Origin: Anaerolineae bacterium | GTDB lineage: Bacteria; Chloroflexota; Anaerolineae; 4572-78; J111 | Length of the DNA stretch: 64,000 bases | Direction of reading: 5' to 3' | Assembly (NCBI GenBank): GCA_023382535.1 | Contig: JAHDWA010000054.1 | Span: 1-64,000 of the forward strand | Translations under genes and position numbers: made by a program | In this document: in pieces, positions 7,130-15,202 of the stretch | Layout: each line of letters begins with the position of its first letter | Position numbering within the stretch: position 1 is the stretch's first letter | The notes under the pieces: generated by a model | Seen by the model: the letters and a program-made list of their open reading frames with translations, nothing else | Told to the model about the DNA's origin: nothing | The model's database searches: none

Positions 7130-8308
7130 TCACCTCTCAATCCGATACGCCGTCTCGTTCAGCCGCTCCGCCCCTGTTTCCGTGATCAGGAACCCATCCT
7201 CCACTCGCAGGCCGCCCCAGGGCGTGTTGAACAGGGGAATATCCACGGAGATAACCATATCCGGCTGCAATACCGCCCCGCTGCTGGGGCCAAAAATCGG
7301 CGGCTCAAACTCGATGACGCCGACGCTGTGGACGCCGGAATAGAGGAAATATTGGCCCAATCCAGCTTCTTCGACCACCCGCCGCCCGACCGCCTCGACC
7401 GCGCGGCCTTCGACGCCGGACCGCATGGCCTGGAAACATGCTTCTTGCGCCTGCCAGGCCGTTTCCAGCGCCCGGCTGATCGCCTCGCCCGGCTGTCCGA
7501 CCAGCACCGGCCGGCCAATCGCCCCGTGATAGCCTTCGTAGCGCGGGGCGATGGTCAAGAGGACCAATTCATTGGCCTGAATCCGGCGGAAGGTCGAGCG
7601 GGCCAGGATGGGCCGCGAATTTGGCCCGGAGGCCACAATCGTATCAATGCCCGTCCCCTCGGCCCCGGCCCGGCGCATGGCACATTCGGCGGCGGCAGCA
7701 ACCTCGCGTTCGGTCACGCCGACCTCAATCGCCTCGATTGCCGCTTGCAGGCCCCATTCGGCTAACTGGTAGGCGTAGCGAATCACCGCGATCTCCGCCG
7801 GGGATTTCTGCGCGCGCAGGTCGCACATGGCATTTTCGACATCCAGCCAGGTCGCCTGGGGCAGGGCCGCTTTGAAGGCAGCCAGCACATCCCCACCCAT
7901 CAGCCCGCGCCCGGCCAGGCCGACTCGCCGCACAGAGGCGGCCTCAGCGACCGTTTCGGCCACAATCTCGGCCAGGCCCTGGATGGTCGAGTAGGGGTAA
8001 TCCTCGTCGGGGTGGGTAAATTCCCGCAGCACCCGCACGTCGGGAATCTGGCCGGCCAGCAGGGCATACTGGTCGCTTTCCGGGCCGCACAGCATGACCG
8101 GCTGGCCGATCCGCGGCATCAAAATGCAGACCGGCTCGAAATGGACCGGAAAATTAGCCAGCCAGCGGGCATGGGCCGGGCCGAACACAGCCCGATCGTC
8201 GGCATAGGCAACCAGCAAATCCAATCCCTGCCGGGCCATCATCCCCTGCACTTTGTGCCAGCGTTCACGATATTCAGCTACAGGTATCGTTGGTTTTATA
8301 TCAATCAT
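7130..8308 (-). CDS. M24-family (creatinase/Xaa-Pro peptidase-like) protein with lost metal ligands
   Basis: A two-domain pita-bread-fold protein of 392 residues: a creatinase-type N-terminal domain at about 10-160, then the M24 domain. In metal-dependent M24 peptidases five residues (Asp, Asp, His, Glu, Glu) bind the metals. Here the first two are replaced (Thr252 in LLTIAPRYEGY, Ala263 in YHGAIGR). His327 (SGVHSVG) and Glu370 (RVEDG) are kept, and the fourth is Asp356 (SVDIPLF). It is therefore probably not a dinuclear metallopeptidase. It could be a creatinase-like hydrolase or a related lyase. It lies 73 bases after nrdR on the same strand. Confidence 0.82.
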   Translation of the reverse strand: MIDIKPTIPVAEYRERWHKVQGMMARQGLDLLVAYADDRAVFGPAHARWLANFPVHFEPVCILMPRIGQPVMLCGPESDQYALLAGQIPDVRVLREFTHPDEDYPYSTIQGLAEIVAETVAEAASVRRVGLAGRGLMGGDVLAAFKAALPQATWLDVENAMCDLRAQKSPAEIAVIRYAYQLAEWGLQAAIEAIEVGVTEREVAAAAECAMRRAGAEGTGIDTIVASGPNSRPILARSTFRRIQANELVLLTIAPRYEGYHGAIGRPVLVGQPGEAISRALETAWQAQEACFQAMRSGVEGRAVEAVGRRVVEEAGLGQYFLYSGVHSVGVIEFEPPIFGPSSGAVLQPDMVISVDIPLFNTPWGGLRVEDGFLITETGAERLNETAYRIER

Positions 8309-8381
8309 TTTGTAAGTTTTAAAAAATCTCCTAATCCCCCAATCTCGGCAAAATCACCCTGTTGTTGTCCAACTATAGGGA

Positions 8382-8894
8382 TTAGCTGGACTCCCCCCCA
8401 ATCGGCAGTGACATCTGGTTTTTCAACTCCTCCTCGCGCCGCTTGCGGGCCTGCAGGTGCTGGATTTCCTCGGCGATGCTGTCTACGTCGCGGAAGCGCC
8501 GGTAGACCGAGGCAAAACGGACATAGGCCACATCGTCAATATCTTGCAGTTGGTCCATCACCATTTCACCAATGTGCAGGCTGTCAATTTCACTTTTGCC
8601 CAGGGTGTACAGTTGGGATTCAATTTCCTGAGCGGCCCGGTCAATGGCATAGCTGGAGACAGGCCGCTTGGAACAGGCAATATGCATACTCTTGACCAGT
8701 TTTTCTTTATCAAACTCCTCCCGCCGGCCATCGCGCTTAATGACCAGCATATTCATGGTCGCGATGCGCTCGTAAGTGGTAAAGCGCTGGTCGCACTGGT
8801 CACACTCACGGCGGCGGCGGATGCCGTCGGTGACCTCTCGTGTATCAATAACCCGGATATGTTGGCTGGACGCACCGCAAAATGGACATTTCAT
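8382..8894 (-). CDS. nrdR: NrdR, ATP-cone repressor of ribonucleotide reductase genes
   Basis: A repressor of 170 residues, a little longer than usual at the C-terminus. The N-terminal zinc ribbon uses CPFC (3-6) and CDQC (31-34), followed by the conserved QRFTTYER. An ATP-cone domain follows at about 50-140 (VIKRDGRREEFDKEKL). NrdR senses ATP/dATP and represses nrd genes at paired 16-base NrdR boxes. Two boxes and a promoter are found about 260-345 bases upstream of this gene, implying autoregulation and, through read-through, control of the downstream nrdJ. Confidence 0.95.
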   Translation of the reverse strand: MKCPFCGASSQHIRVIDTREVTDGIRRRRECDQCDQRFTTYERIATMNMLVIKRDGRREEFDKEKLVKSMHIACSKRPVSSYAIDRAAQEIESQLYTLGKSEIDSLHIGEMVMDQLQDIDDVAYVRFASVYRRFRDVDSIAEEIQHLQARKRREEELKNQMSLPIGGESS

Positions 8895-9150
8895 ACTAAA
8901 CCCTCTTCGTCGGTTAATTAACTTTACATAACAAAAGGCGACGCAGCAGTTGATTACCTGAGGTCACCTGGCAGGCGCAGCGAGTCGCCTGCTTTACTTT
9001 AATTTTTGACACACAGAATGATGGGAAATGACGCCGTAACAGGTGAGCAGACCCGCAACCGGCAAGTTCAGGGTGGTGAGTGGATATTGAATTAAACTTA
9101 ACCGGTCCCGGTCCATTTTAGCTCTCAACTCAACATAAGAATGAGTAAAA

Positions 9151-9166
9151 CCACAATATGTAGTGG
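9151..9166. promoter_or_regulatory. NrdR box 1
   Basis: CCACAATATGTAGTGG matches the NrdR box core C-W-ATAT-N-T-W-G and is largely palindromic. Its centre lies about 45 bases downstream of the predicted nrdR transcript start. Confidence 0.7.
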
Positions 9167-9180
9167 TATTATGTCTTTCT

Positions 9181-9196
9181 GTACGATATGTTGTAT
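9181..9196. promoter_or_regulatory. NrdR box 2
   Basis: GTACGATATGTTGTAT carries the core CGATATGTTG, with one deviation from the NrdR box consensus. It starts exactly 30 bases from box 1, close to three helical turns, as expected for cooperative NrdR binding. Confidence 0.65.
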
Positions 9197-9210
9197 GCCA
9201 AATCTAGTTC

Positions 9211-9239
9211 AGTATACACCCTTTTTGCCATCTTGACAA
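9211..9239 (-). promoter_or_regulatory. Sigma70 promoter of nrdR
   Basis: On the minus strand TTGTCA (9234-9239), a 17-base spacer and TATACT (9211-9216); each hexamer is one base from consensus. The predicted start is near 9204, just ahead of the NrdR boxes. Confidence 0.7.
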
Positions 9240-9321
9240 GAGGATTTGTTATCCCTAACCTTAAAAAATCGTCCCGCTTCAGGCAAAAAAGAGATGTTAC
9301 CAAAATTGATTTAGCTCCCTA

Positions 9322-9350
9322 TTGTGATGCTTTTGAAACTATGCTAGAAT
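9322..9350 (+). promoter_or_regulatory. Candidate promoter of the GAF histidine kinase
   Basis: TTGTGA, a 17-base spacer and TAGAAT with an extended TGC in front. The start would be near 9357, about 32 bases before the kinase ATG. An alternative TTGACA at 9233-9238 has only a poor -10 (TAACCT). Confidence 0.5.
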
Positions 9351-9388
9351 GGAGGCCATTAAAAGGACTCCGCGGAGCTTAATTCTTT

Positions 9389-10921
9389 ATGATTTCACAT
9401 GCCGTCTCCACCGAATTGCTGCATACGATCTCCCGCCAATTCAATGCTTCCCTTGATTTGAACGAAGTGATGGGCCGGGTTTTACAACTTACAGTCAAGG
9501 CCACAGGGGCCACACGCGGCAGTCTATTTTTGTTAGACGAGCAGGGCCGGGTTACCCACTACATTCTGGCTCGGCCGGAGCAAGCGCCGGAAATATCGCA
9601 GCAAAACGTGGCCAAGGTCATGGCCGAGGGGTTGTCCGGGTGGGTCTACCGGCACCAACAAGAAGTGCTGGTTGGCGATACTGCTGCCGATGAGCGCTGG
9701 ATTCGACTGCATAATGATACGGAGACAACCAATGCCGCTCTGGCAGTGCCGTTACTTTATCTGGATCGAGTTAACGGGGTGTTGGTATTGCACCACGAGC
9801 AAACTCACTTCTTTGACGAATCCCACCTGGCGCTGGTAACCAGCATTGCCGGGCAGGCGTCCATTGCCGTGGAAAACGCCCGGCTCTTTACCCAAATAAA
9901 ACATGAGCGCGAAACCCTGGAGGCCCTCATCACCGGCATGCCTATTCCGGTCCTGGTAGTAGACGCTTTAGAACACATCGCCTTCTTCAATCAGGCAGCG
10001 CGGCAATTAGTTCCGCTGGCCCAAGCTGGCGAACCTTTGCTGGCTGTCGAAGGGGGAGCCGCTATCAAAGCTGCCCTTGACCTGACACACCAGAACCCAG
10101 ATCAGCCTAATGTCGAGATCCGCTGGCCCGACGAGCGGGTGTTCAGCGTTTCAACCAACGAGACGCCCCGGCTGGGGACGGTTATCACTTTAAATGACAT
10201 CACCGAGCTGAAAAAGCTGGATGAGATGAAAACGGTCTTTGTCGAGACCGTATCTCATGATCTCCGCAACCCTCTGGCCACGATTCACGGCTTTGCCACG
10301 CTTTTGCAGAGGGAGCAGTTGTCGGAGCGGGGGCGCTCTAACCTGGCCGGCCTGATGCAGGGGGTAACCCAAATTCAGTCCCTGATCCAAAACCTGCTCG
10401 ACCTGGCCCGGATCGAAGCCAAAATGGATGAGCAGGTCGAATCCTGCGATCTGGTCGAAATAACCGGCGAGGTTCTGGCCAGCCTGGAGCTGCAACTGGC
10501 TGAGAAGGAAATGACCTTGACGGCTGATTTGCCGTCCGGCCTGCCCCCGGTCTCCGGCAATCCGCTGCGTCTATCCCAGGTGGTGACTAACCTGGTCGGC
10601 AATGCGATCAAGTACACCCCACGGGGCGGCCGTATTTTTGTCGGGGTCAATCGGGAAAAGGATGGTCATATCCGGCTGCAAGTGTCGGATAATGGACCGG
10701 GCATTCCAGCGGAGGACCAGGACCAGATTTTTGAAAAGTTTTATCGTGTCCCCACCATGGAAGACTCGGAGTGGATTGAGGGTACGGGCCTGGGGTTGTC
10801 CATTGTCAAGGCGGTTGCCGAAGGGTATGGAGGTTCAGTGTGGGTTGAAAGCGAGCTTGGCGCCGGCAGCACCTTTATCTGTATTTTTCCGGCGCTGCCG
10901 GTTTCAGATGAGCAGCCTTAA
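9389..10921 (+). CDS. Soluble GAF-PAS sensor histidine kinase
   Basis: A cytoplasmic two-component sensor of 510 residues without membrane segments. A GAF domain spans about 10-170. A PAS-like domain spans about 180-275 (LEALITGMPIPVLVVDALEHIAFFNQAA). The HisKA H-box is SHDLRNP with phospho-acceptor His290. The HATPase_c domain shows the N box NLVGNAIKYTP, G1 DNGPGIP and G2 GTGLGLSIV. No response regulator lies next to it. The stop codon overlaps the next start by one base (TAATG), so the downstream AlkZ-like gene is translationally coupled. The ligand of the GAF domain is unknown. Confidence 0.92.
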   Translation: MISHAVSTELLHTISRQFNASLDLNEVMGRVLQLTVKATGATRGSLFLLDEQGRVTHYILARPEQAPEISQQNVAKVMAEGLSGWVYRHQQEVLVGDTAADERWIRLHNDTETTNAALAVPLLYLDRVNGVLVLHHEQTHFFDESHLALVTSIAGQASIAVENARLFTQIKHERETLEALITGMPIPVLVVDALEHIAFFNQAARQLVPLAQAGEPLLAVEGGAAIKAALDLTHQNPDQPNVEIRWPDERVFSVSTNETPRLGTVITLNDITELKKLDEMKTVFVETVSHDLRNPLATIHGFATLLQREQLSERGRSNLAGLMQGVTQIQSLIQNLLDLARIEAKMDEQVESCDLVEITGEVLASLELQLAEKEMTLTADLPSGLPPVSGNPLRLSQVVTNLVGNAIKYTPRGGRIFVGVNREKDGHIRLQVSDNGPGIPAEDQDQIFEKFYRVPTMEDSEWIEGTGLGLSIVKAVAEGYGGSVWVESELGAGSTFICIFPALPVSDEQP

Positions 10922-12105
10922 TGATTCGCGTGACGCCGGCCCAAGCTGCCCACTTCATCCTGACCAAAAACTACCTGGCCGCCGGCAAGGCGTCCGGCGT
11001 GGTCTCGATTGTCGGGGAACTGGTTGGCCTGCCCGCTGCTCCCGCGCTGACTCCGTTTTTGGCTGCTTATACCCGCCTGTCGAGTTTTACCGCCACCGGC
11101 CTTCTCACTGAACTCTATCAGAAACGCAGCCTGATCCAGAGCACTTTGATGCGCAGCGCCCCTTACATCGTGCCCGTTGAGCGTTACGCAGCCCTGTATG
11201 CGGCGACCGCCCGCCAGCGCAACCAGGATTTCAACAGCGAGTTTCGGCTGTGGGGGCTGGATAACAGCGAGGTCGAGGTGTTGGAGCAGGCTGTTTTGGA
11301 CGGCGACGACTGGCCCGCCACCGCTGAAGCGATTTCTGCCCGTCTGCCCCAAACTTTGCCACGAGAAGTAAGCCAGACCAGCCGCGGCGGCCGGGTCAGT
11401 ACGACCAGTAATGTGGGCCTGGTCTTGCGCTGGCTGGTGGCCAAAGGCGTGCTGAGCGCCAGTCCGGCGGAGATAAAAGAGCTGCCAGGTTTCGCAAACC
11501 TGGCAGCTCTGACTAAAGAATTGCGCTACGCCCCGCTTGCGGCCTGGTACCCGGAGCTTGATCTATCTACCGCTCCCAGCGAAGCCGAAGCACAGGCGGC
11601 CCTGGTCCAGGCGTACCTGGCCGCCTTCGGCCCGGCCAGCGAGGCCGACATCAGCTTCTGGACCGGTTTTGGCAAAAGCGAAACGGCGCGGGCGGTCGGC
11701 GCTTTGGCGGCCAAAACCACGCTCGTGCTGGTCGAAGGTATCCCCGGCATGCTGCTACTGCTCAAAGCGCAGGCGGAGACCCTCCAAGCCGCCCAGCCGC
11801 CGGCTCAGCCCACTGTGAGTATTCTCCCCGCCGACGACCCCTTTACCACCGCTCACCGGGCCAGCCGCAGCCGCTATTTCGGCGACCAAAAATTGCAGCG
11901 CCACGTCTTCAGCAGCGCGGGCGCAGCCGAACCGGCGATTGTCGTCAACGGCCAGATTGTAGGCCTGTGGGCCTGGACCGGCAGCCAGCTTACCTGGCGC
12001 TTGCTGGTCGAGGTTGATCCCGCCCTGCTCCCCCTCATTCAAACCGAAATCCAACGTATCGGTGCCTTCATTCAGCCCGGCCTGGCGGTTGAACAACAGG
12101 AGTGA
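10921..12105 (+). CDS. AlkZ/YcaQ-like winged-helix protein (HTH_42 family)
   Basis: A protein of 394 residues resembling the winged-helix family that includes the DNA glycosylases AlkZ and YcaQ. Recognisable parts are the N-terminal helical region (TPAQAAHFILTKNYL), the LIQSTLMRSAPYIVP segment that corresponds to the family's conserved LMRG-H region, and the C-terminal DPF...R..RYFGDQKL followed by GxIVGLWAW. I cannot confirm the catalytic Gln motif of AlkZ, so activity is uncertain. Bases 11478-11510 form a perfect 15 bp inverted repeat inside the gene, encoding ELPGFANLAAL without breaking the frame. It is coupled to the upstream kinase. Confidence 0.75.
   Translation: MIRVTPAQAAHFILTKNYLAAGKASGVVSIVGELVGLPAAPALTPFLAAYTRLSSFTATGLLTELYQKRSLIQSTLMRSAPYIVPVERYAALYAATARQRNQDFNSEFRLWGLDNSEVEVLEQAVLDGDDWPATAEAISARLPQTLPREVSQTSRGGRVSTTSNVGLVLRWLVAKGVLSASPAEIKELPGFANLAALTKELRYAPLAAWYPELDLSTAPSEAEAQAALVQAYLAAFGPASEADISFWTGFGKSETARAVGALAAKTTLVLVEGIPGMLLLLKAQAETLQAAQPPAQPTVSILPADDPFTTAHRASRSRYFGDQKLQRHVFSSAGAAEPAIVVNGQIVGLWAWTGSQLTWRLLVEVDPALLPLIQTEIQRIGAFIQPGLAVEQQE
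11478..11510. repeat. In-frame palindromic repeat inside the AlkZ-like gene
   Basis: A perfect 15 bp inverted repeat with a CGC loop and a CTGCCAGG/CCTGGCAG core. The same core occurs in the intergenic palindrome at 53693-53726, which indicates a dispersed repeat that landed in frame. Confidence 0.75.
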
Positions 12106-12111
12106 ATAAGA

Positions 12112-12594
12112 TCAAGTAAAGCGCCAGCGGGTTGCGTTATCCGGGAATTTGCTCCAGGCGAAAGCCAGGCGCGGCCGCAGCACCCAAAACGGAACCCCAT
12201 GCCGCATCTGGTACTTGGCCTCGTAAGCATCGTCAATGCGGGTGACGGCTGGGTCGGCCGGGTCGCTGATCCGCTCCACCGTACCTTCCAGGATTACCAC
12301 ATCATCGCCGCTCTCAAGGTGTACCGCCACCTGCGGGTGGGAGGCCAGGTTGCGCGACCAGCGCGTCTCCGGCCCCCCGCCAAAGTAAAGCGTCCCTTCC
12401 ACCCAAACGCCCCACACCGGCACCCCATGCGGCTGTCCGTTTGGGCGGACCGTTCCCACCCAGTAGTTTCGCGCTTGGGCCAGGCGCTCCTCCACGTGAC
12501 TCCACGCTAACGTTCCTTCTACACTTTCTGGGATGCCGTAACCCGGGATATGAGGCCGGCTGGCCTGCGGTTCCGGCTTATTTTGCGCTGCCAT
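12112..12594 (-). CDS. Pyridoxamine 5'-phosphate oxidase-family (split-barrel FMN) protein
   Basis: A small flavin- or F420-binding split-barrel protein of 160 residues. Typical signs are the N-terminal YWVGTVRPNGQPHGVPVWGVWVEGTLYF strand pair and the SHPQVAVHLESGDDVVILEG segment. The start is fixed by a near-perfect AAGGAGGT. The reaction cannot be assigned: the family covers pyridoxamine phosphate oxidases, F420-dependent reductases and general-stress proteins. It is convergent with the AlkZ-like gene (6-base gap) and divergent from the WYL regulator gene, which may control it. Confidence 0.85.
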   Translation of the reverse strand: MAAQNKPEPQASRPHIPGYGIPESVEGTLAWSHVEERLAQARNYWVGTVRPNGQPHGVPVWGVWVEGTLYFGGGPETRWSRNLASHPQVAVHLESGDDVVILEGTVERISDPADPAVTRIDDAYEAKYQMRHGVPFWVLRPRLAFAWSKFPDNATRWRFT

Positions 12595-12655
12595 AATTAC
12601 CTCCTTGATGGTTTTACTTTCTAACATTCAACCTGTCCATTCTACCCCATCATTC

Positions 12656-12683
12656 TTGACATCCTCTGTCATATTTTTATGAT
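12656..12683 (+). promoter_or_regulatory. Promoter of the WYL regulator gene
   Basis: TTGACA (12656-12661), a 16-base spacer and TATGAT (12678-12683). Downstream, at about 12704-12749, GGTTGGAAG/CTTCC-type inverted repeats form a hairpin with a 10 bp stem in the leader. The same GGTTGGA word recurs in the hairpin after the LivJ gene (about 28738-28770). Confidence 0.6.
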
Positions 12684-12786
12684 AGAATAGGGACGAAGGA
12701 AAGATGGAAGGTTGGAAGATTGTAAATAGCCAGCCTTCCAATCTTCCAGGAATGATCTCATTTAGCCCAGGAAAAGAGGAACTCTT

Positions 12787-13797
12787 ATGCGCGCGGACCG
12801 CTTACTTTCAATCCTACTGCTCCTGCAAGTCAATCAGCGGGTAACGGCGCGGGAGTTGGCCGAGCGGCTGGAGGTGTCGGAGCGAACCATTTATCGCGAT
12901 ATGGATGCTTTGAGCGGGGCTGGAATTCCGGTGCTGGCGGAGCGCGGTGCGAGCGGCGGCTGGATGCTGCTGGATGACTACCGTACCGATTTGACCGGCC
13001 TTAACCAGGCCGAGATTCAAGCCCTGTTTTTGACAAAGCCGGCCAATCTCCTGTCCGACCTGGGCCTGGACAAAGCCGCCGATGCCGGCCTGATCAAACT
13101 GCTGGCTGCTCTGCCCGGCCGGCAGCGCCGCGATGCCGAATATGCCCGCCAGCGCATTCACGTGGATGCTGCGGGTTGGCATCAGACCCGGGAAGATCTG
13201 TCGGCCTTGCCCACCTTACAGGAGGCGGTCTGGCAGGAGTGTAAACTGCTGCTCACCTATCAACGGGGCGATGGAACCGGGGTGGAGCGCCTGGTAGACC
13301 CGCTGGGCCTGGTGGCGAAGGGCAGTGTCTGGTATCTGGTGGCAGCGGTAGAGGGCGAAGTGCGGACGTACCGTGTCTCGCGGGTGCAGGGCGCTGAGTT
13401 GACCGACCAGCCGGCGCTGCGCCCGCCCGACTTTGATCTGGCGACCTATTGGGGCCAATCGTCAGCCGACTTCATTGCCGGCCTGCCCCGCTACCCGGTG
13501 ACAGTTCGTGCGGCTCCGGCGATTGTGCCCGAGCTGGGGTATGCCAGCCGGCTGGCCCGGATCGAGGGGATTAGTCCACCGGAGGCCGACGGCTGGGTCC
13601 AGGTTTCCCTGCGGTTTGATGTCATGCTGGAAGCCTGCGCTTACGTGTTAGGTTTTGGCGACCAGATCGAAGTTTTGGAGCCGCCGGAATTACGGGAGAA
13701 GGTTATTGCCCTGGCGGAGAGGGTGGCAGCTTTTTATAGCGAGCGAAAGGAGCCGTCAGCCGCCGGTTCGCAGCAACAACCAGCCAATGCCGGCTAA
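12787..13797 (+). CDS. HTH and WYL-domain transcriptional regulator (YafY type)
   Basis: A regulator of 336 residues. The N-terminal HTH_11 (MRADRLLSILLLLQVNQ to LEVSERTIYRDMDAL) is followed by a WYL domain at about 150-225 (VWYLVAAVEGEVRTYRVSRV) and a WCX-like C-terminal domain. WYL domains sense ligands, often nucleic acids or nucleotides, and such proteins often act on a neighbouring gene; the divergent PNPOx gene is the natural candidate. The AGAGGA ribosome site supports the start. Its last 42 bases overlap the 3' end of the convergent membrane-protein gene. Confidence 0.88.
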   Translation: MRADRLLSILLLLQVNQRVTARELAERLEVSERTIYRDMDALSGAGIPVLAERGASGGWMLLDDYRTDLTGLNQAEIQALFLTKPANLLSDLGLDKAADAGLIKLLAALPGRQRRDAEYARQRIHVDAAGWHQTREDLSALPTLQEAVWQECKLLLTYQRGDGTGVERLVDPLGLVAKGSVWYLVAAVEGEVRTYRVSRVQGAELTDQPALRPPDFDLATYWGQSSADFIAGLPRYPVTVRAAPAIVPELGYASRLARIEGISPPEADGWVQVSLRFDVMLEACAYVLGFGDQIEVLEPPELREKVIALAERVAAFYSERKEPSAAGSQQQPANAG

Positions 13798-14124
13798 TAC
13801 GCTTATCGCCACAACCTGCTCGGTCCACTGCCAACTGAAAAACGCGCCGCTGAACAGCGCAACGCTGATGATCATCACGCTGAACCAGGTAATCGTTTGA
13901 ATTTCGGGCGCGACGATGCCCAGCGCGGTCATGTACTTGATGACCACAAAGAAGACGCTGATGCCTACGGCAAAACCCAGCATCGCTTTACCGACTTCAG
14001 CCCACTGCAAGCGGTCTCCCTGCCAGGCTTTGGCCGCGTGAATAGCTCCCTGGGCATCGGCCAGGCCGGAGACAAGCGTCAGTACAATGATGAAGAGGAT
14101 GGATTTAATCTGTTCGAATGACAC
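13756..14124 (-). CDS. Small four-helix integral membrane protein, unknown function
   Basis: A protein of 122 residues with about four hydrophobic segments (ILFIIVLTLVSGLA, MLGFAVGISVFFVVI, TWFSVMIISVALFSGAFF, VVAISVLAGIGWLLL). A GGGGGA ribosome site precedes the ATG. I do not recognise a family. It lies downstream of livM on the same strand and could be the last gene of that operon. It overlaps the WYL regulator gene tail to tail by 42 bases. Confidence 0.72.
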   Translation of the reverse strand: MSFEQIKSILFIIVLTLVSGLADAQGAIHAAKAWQGDRLQWAEVGKAMLGFAVGISVFFVVIKYMTALGIVAPEIQTITWFSVMIISVALFSGAFFSWQWTEQVVAISVLAGIGWLLLRTGG

Positions 14125-14154
14125 GCCCGTTCCCCCCTGTGTGCATGCAACCCT

Positions 14155-15195
14155 CTATGCTCCAACTACCTCATGCGCCTGCGTGGTCTCTGAGCGTTCC
14201 GGCAGCAGCCCCTGCGGTCGGAACCGCAGCATGAGCAGCAGGATGATCCCAAAAATAATGTAGCGGGCGTAATTAAACTCAAGCTCGTAGCCCAGGGCGT
14301 TCAACCGGATTGCTGCAATTGAGGTCAAACGATCGAGCACCGTCACCACCAAAGCTCCGAGCAGCGCTCCCCGGTTGTTGCCCAGGCCGCCAAAGACAAC
14401 CATGACCCAGATATCCAGGGTCAGGACAATGACGTAATCGTTGGAACTGGCAAAGCCGAGATTGGTGGCAAACAGCACCCCGGCCACGGCAGCGATAGCT
14501 GAACCGATGAACATCACCTGGCCGCGGATGCGGGGAACGCGCTTGCCCAGGCTGACCGCCACCCGGTCGTTCTCGCGGATGGCCTTGAGCAGGCGGCCGT
14601 AGGGGGAGCGGATCAGTTTTTCACAGTAGAAATAGACCAGGGCCGTCAGCGCCAGCACCAGCAGGGCAAAGAGGGCCGCCGAGAGGGTCGAGTTTTCAAT
14701 CCAGCCAAACGGCTGGCCCAGCCCGGCCACGCCGTTGCTGGCGCAGATAATCGGCTCGTAGCCGCGCACCACAATCCGCCCAATTTCGCCGCCGACCAGC
14801 AGCACCAGGGCTAAGTACCATTCTTCCTTCAATCGCAGGGCCGGGTACGAGGCCAGATAGCCCACCAACCCGCCGATCACAGCCGCGATCACCAGGGTAA
14901 TGATGAAGTTGAGCCAGCCAATCGCCGGGAGCGTATCCATAATCTCGGAGCGCAGTTGCAGGGCGCTGGCCATGGTATTGCCGCAGGGGTAAATAACATC
15001 CTGGCCGGCCAGACGCGGCAGCAGGCGGGTATAGGTTAACCCGGCGGTGTAAGCGCCAATGGATACAAACAGGGCCTGTCCAAAGTTGGGAATGCCGGCC
15101 ACACCGTATTCCAGGTTCAGGCTTAAGGCCATCAGCGCCGAAATACCAAAAAACGTGGCCAGGGCGATGGCAGTGGCGAGAAGATCAATGTTCAT
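14155..15195 (-). CDS. livM: Branched-chain amino acid-type ABC transporter permease (LivM)
   Basis: A permease of 346 residues with eight or more membrane helices. It shows family landmarks: SLNLEYGVAGIPNFGQALFVSIGAYTAGL near the N-terminus, and the cytoplasmic coupling loop SPYGRLLKAIRENDRVAVSLGK that contacts the ATPase. The start lies 7 bases after the livH stop. Neighbouring catabolic genes suggest it imports an amino-acid-like or amide substrate rather than Leu/Ile/Val. The ATPases LivG and LivF are not in this window. Confidence 0.9.
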   Translation of the reverse strand: MNIDLLATAIALATFFGISALMALSLNLEYGVAGIPNFGQALFVSIGAYTAGLTYTRLLPRLAGQDVIYPCGNTMASALQLRSEIMDTLPAIGWLNFIITLVIAAVIGGLVGYLASYPALRLKEEWYLALVLLVGGEIGRIVVRGYEPIICASNGVAGLGQPFGWIENSTLSAALFALLVLALTALVYFYCEKLIRSPYGRLLKAIRENDRVAVSLGKRVPRIRGQVMFIGSAIAAVAGVLFATNLGFASSNDYVIVLTLDIWVMVVFGGLGNNRGALLGALVVTVLDRLTSIAAIRLNALGYELEFNYARYIIFGIILLLMLRFRPQGLLPERSETTQAHEVVGA

Positions 15196-15202
15196 CGGTG
15201 TT

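Larger units (their letters stand above)
8895..9388. other. Divergent nrdR / kinase intergenic region with a long nrdR leader
   Basis: No gene is supported in these 494 bases. On the minus strand it holds the nrdR promoter, two NrdR boxes and a leader of about 310 bases. Near nrdR the leader contains a 7 bp hairpin (GCAGGCG/CGCCTGC, 8970-8992) and an overlapping longer-range pair (GGCGAC/GTCGCC followed by TTTTGTT). The plus strand carries the kinase promoter. A 64-codon ORF at 9188-9382 has no coding features. Confidence 0.55.

Noticed and set aside
8941..9110. Cobalamin riboswitch in the nrdR leader
   Set aside because: Fragments resemble B12-box words (GCCAGG-GACCT on the minus strand, CCCGCAAC on the plus strand), but they lie on different strands and the full consensus order is missing.
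9188..9382. 64-codon ORF before the GAF kinase
   Set aside because: It overlaps NrdR box and promoter elements, has no ribosome site and no protein-like pattern.
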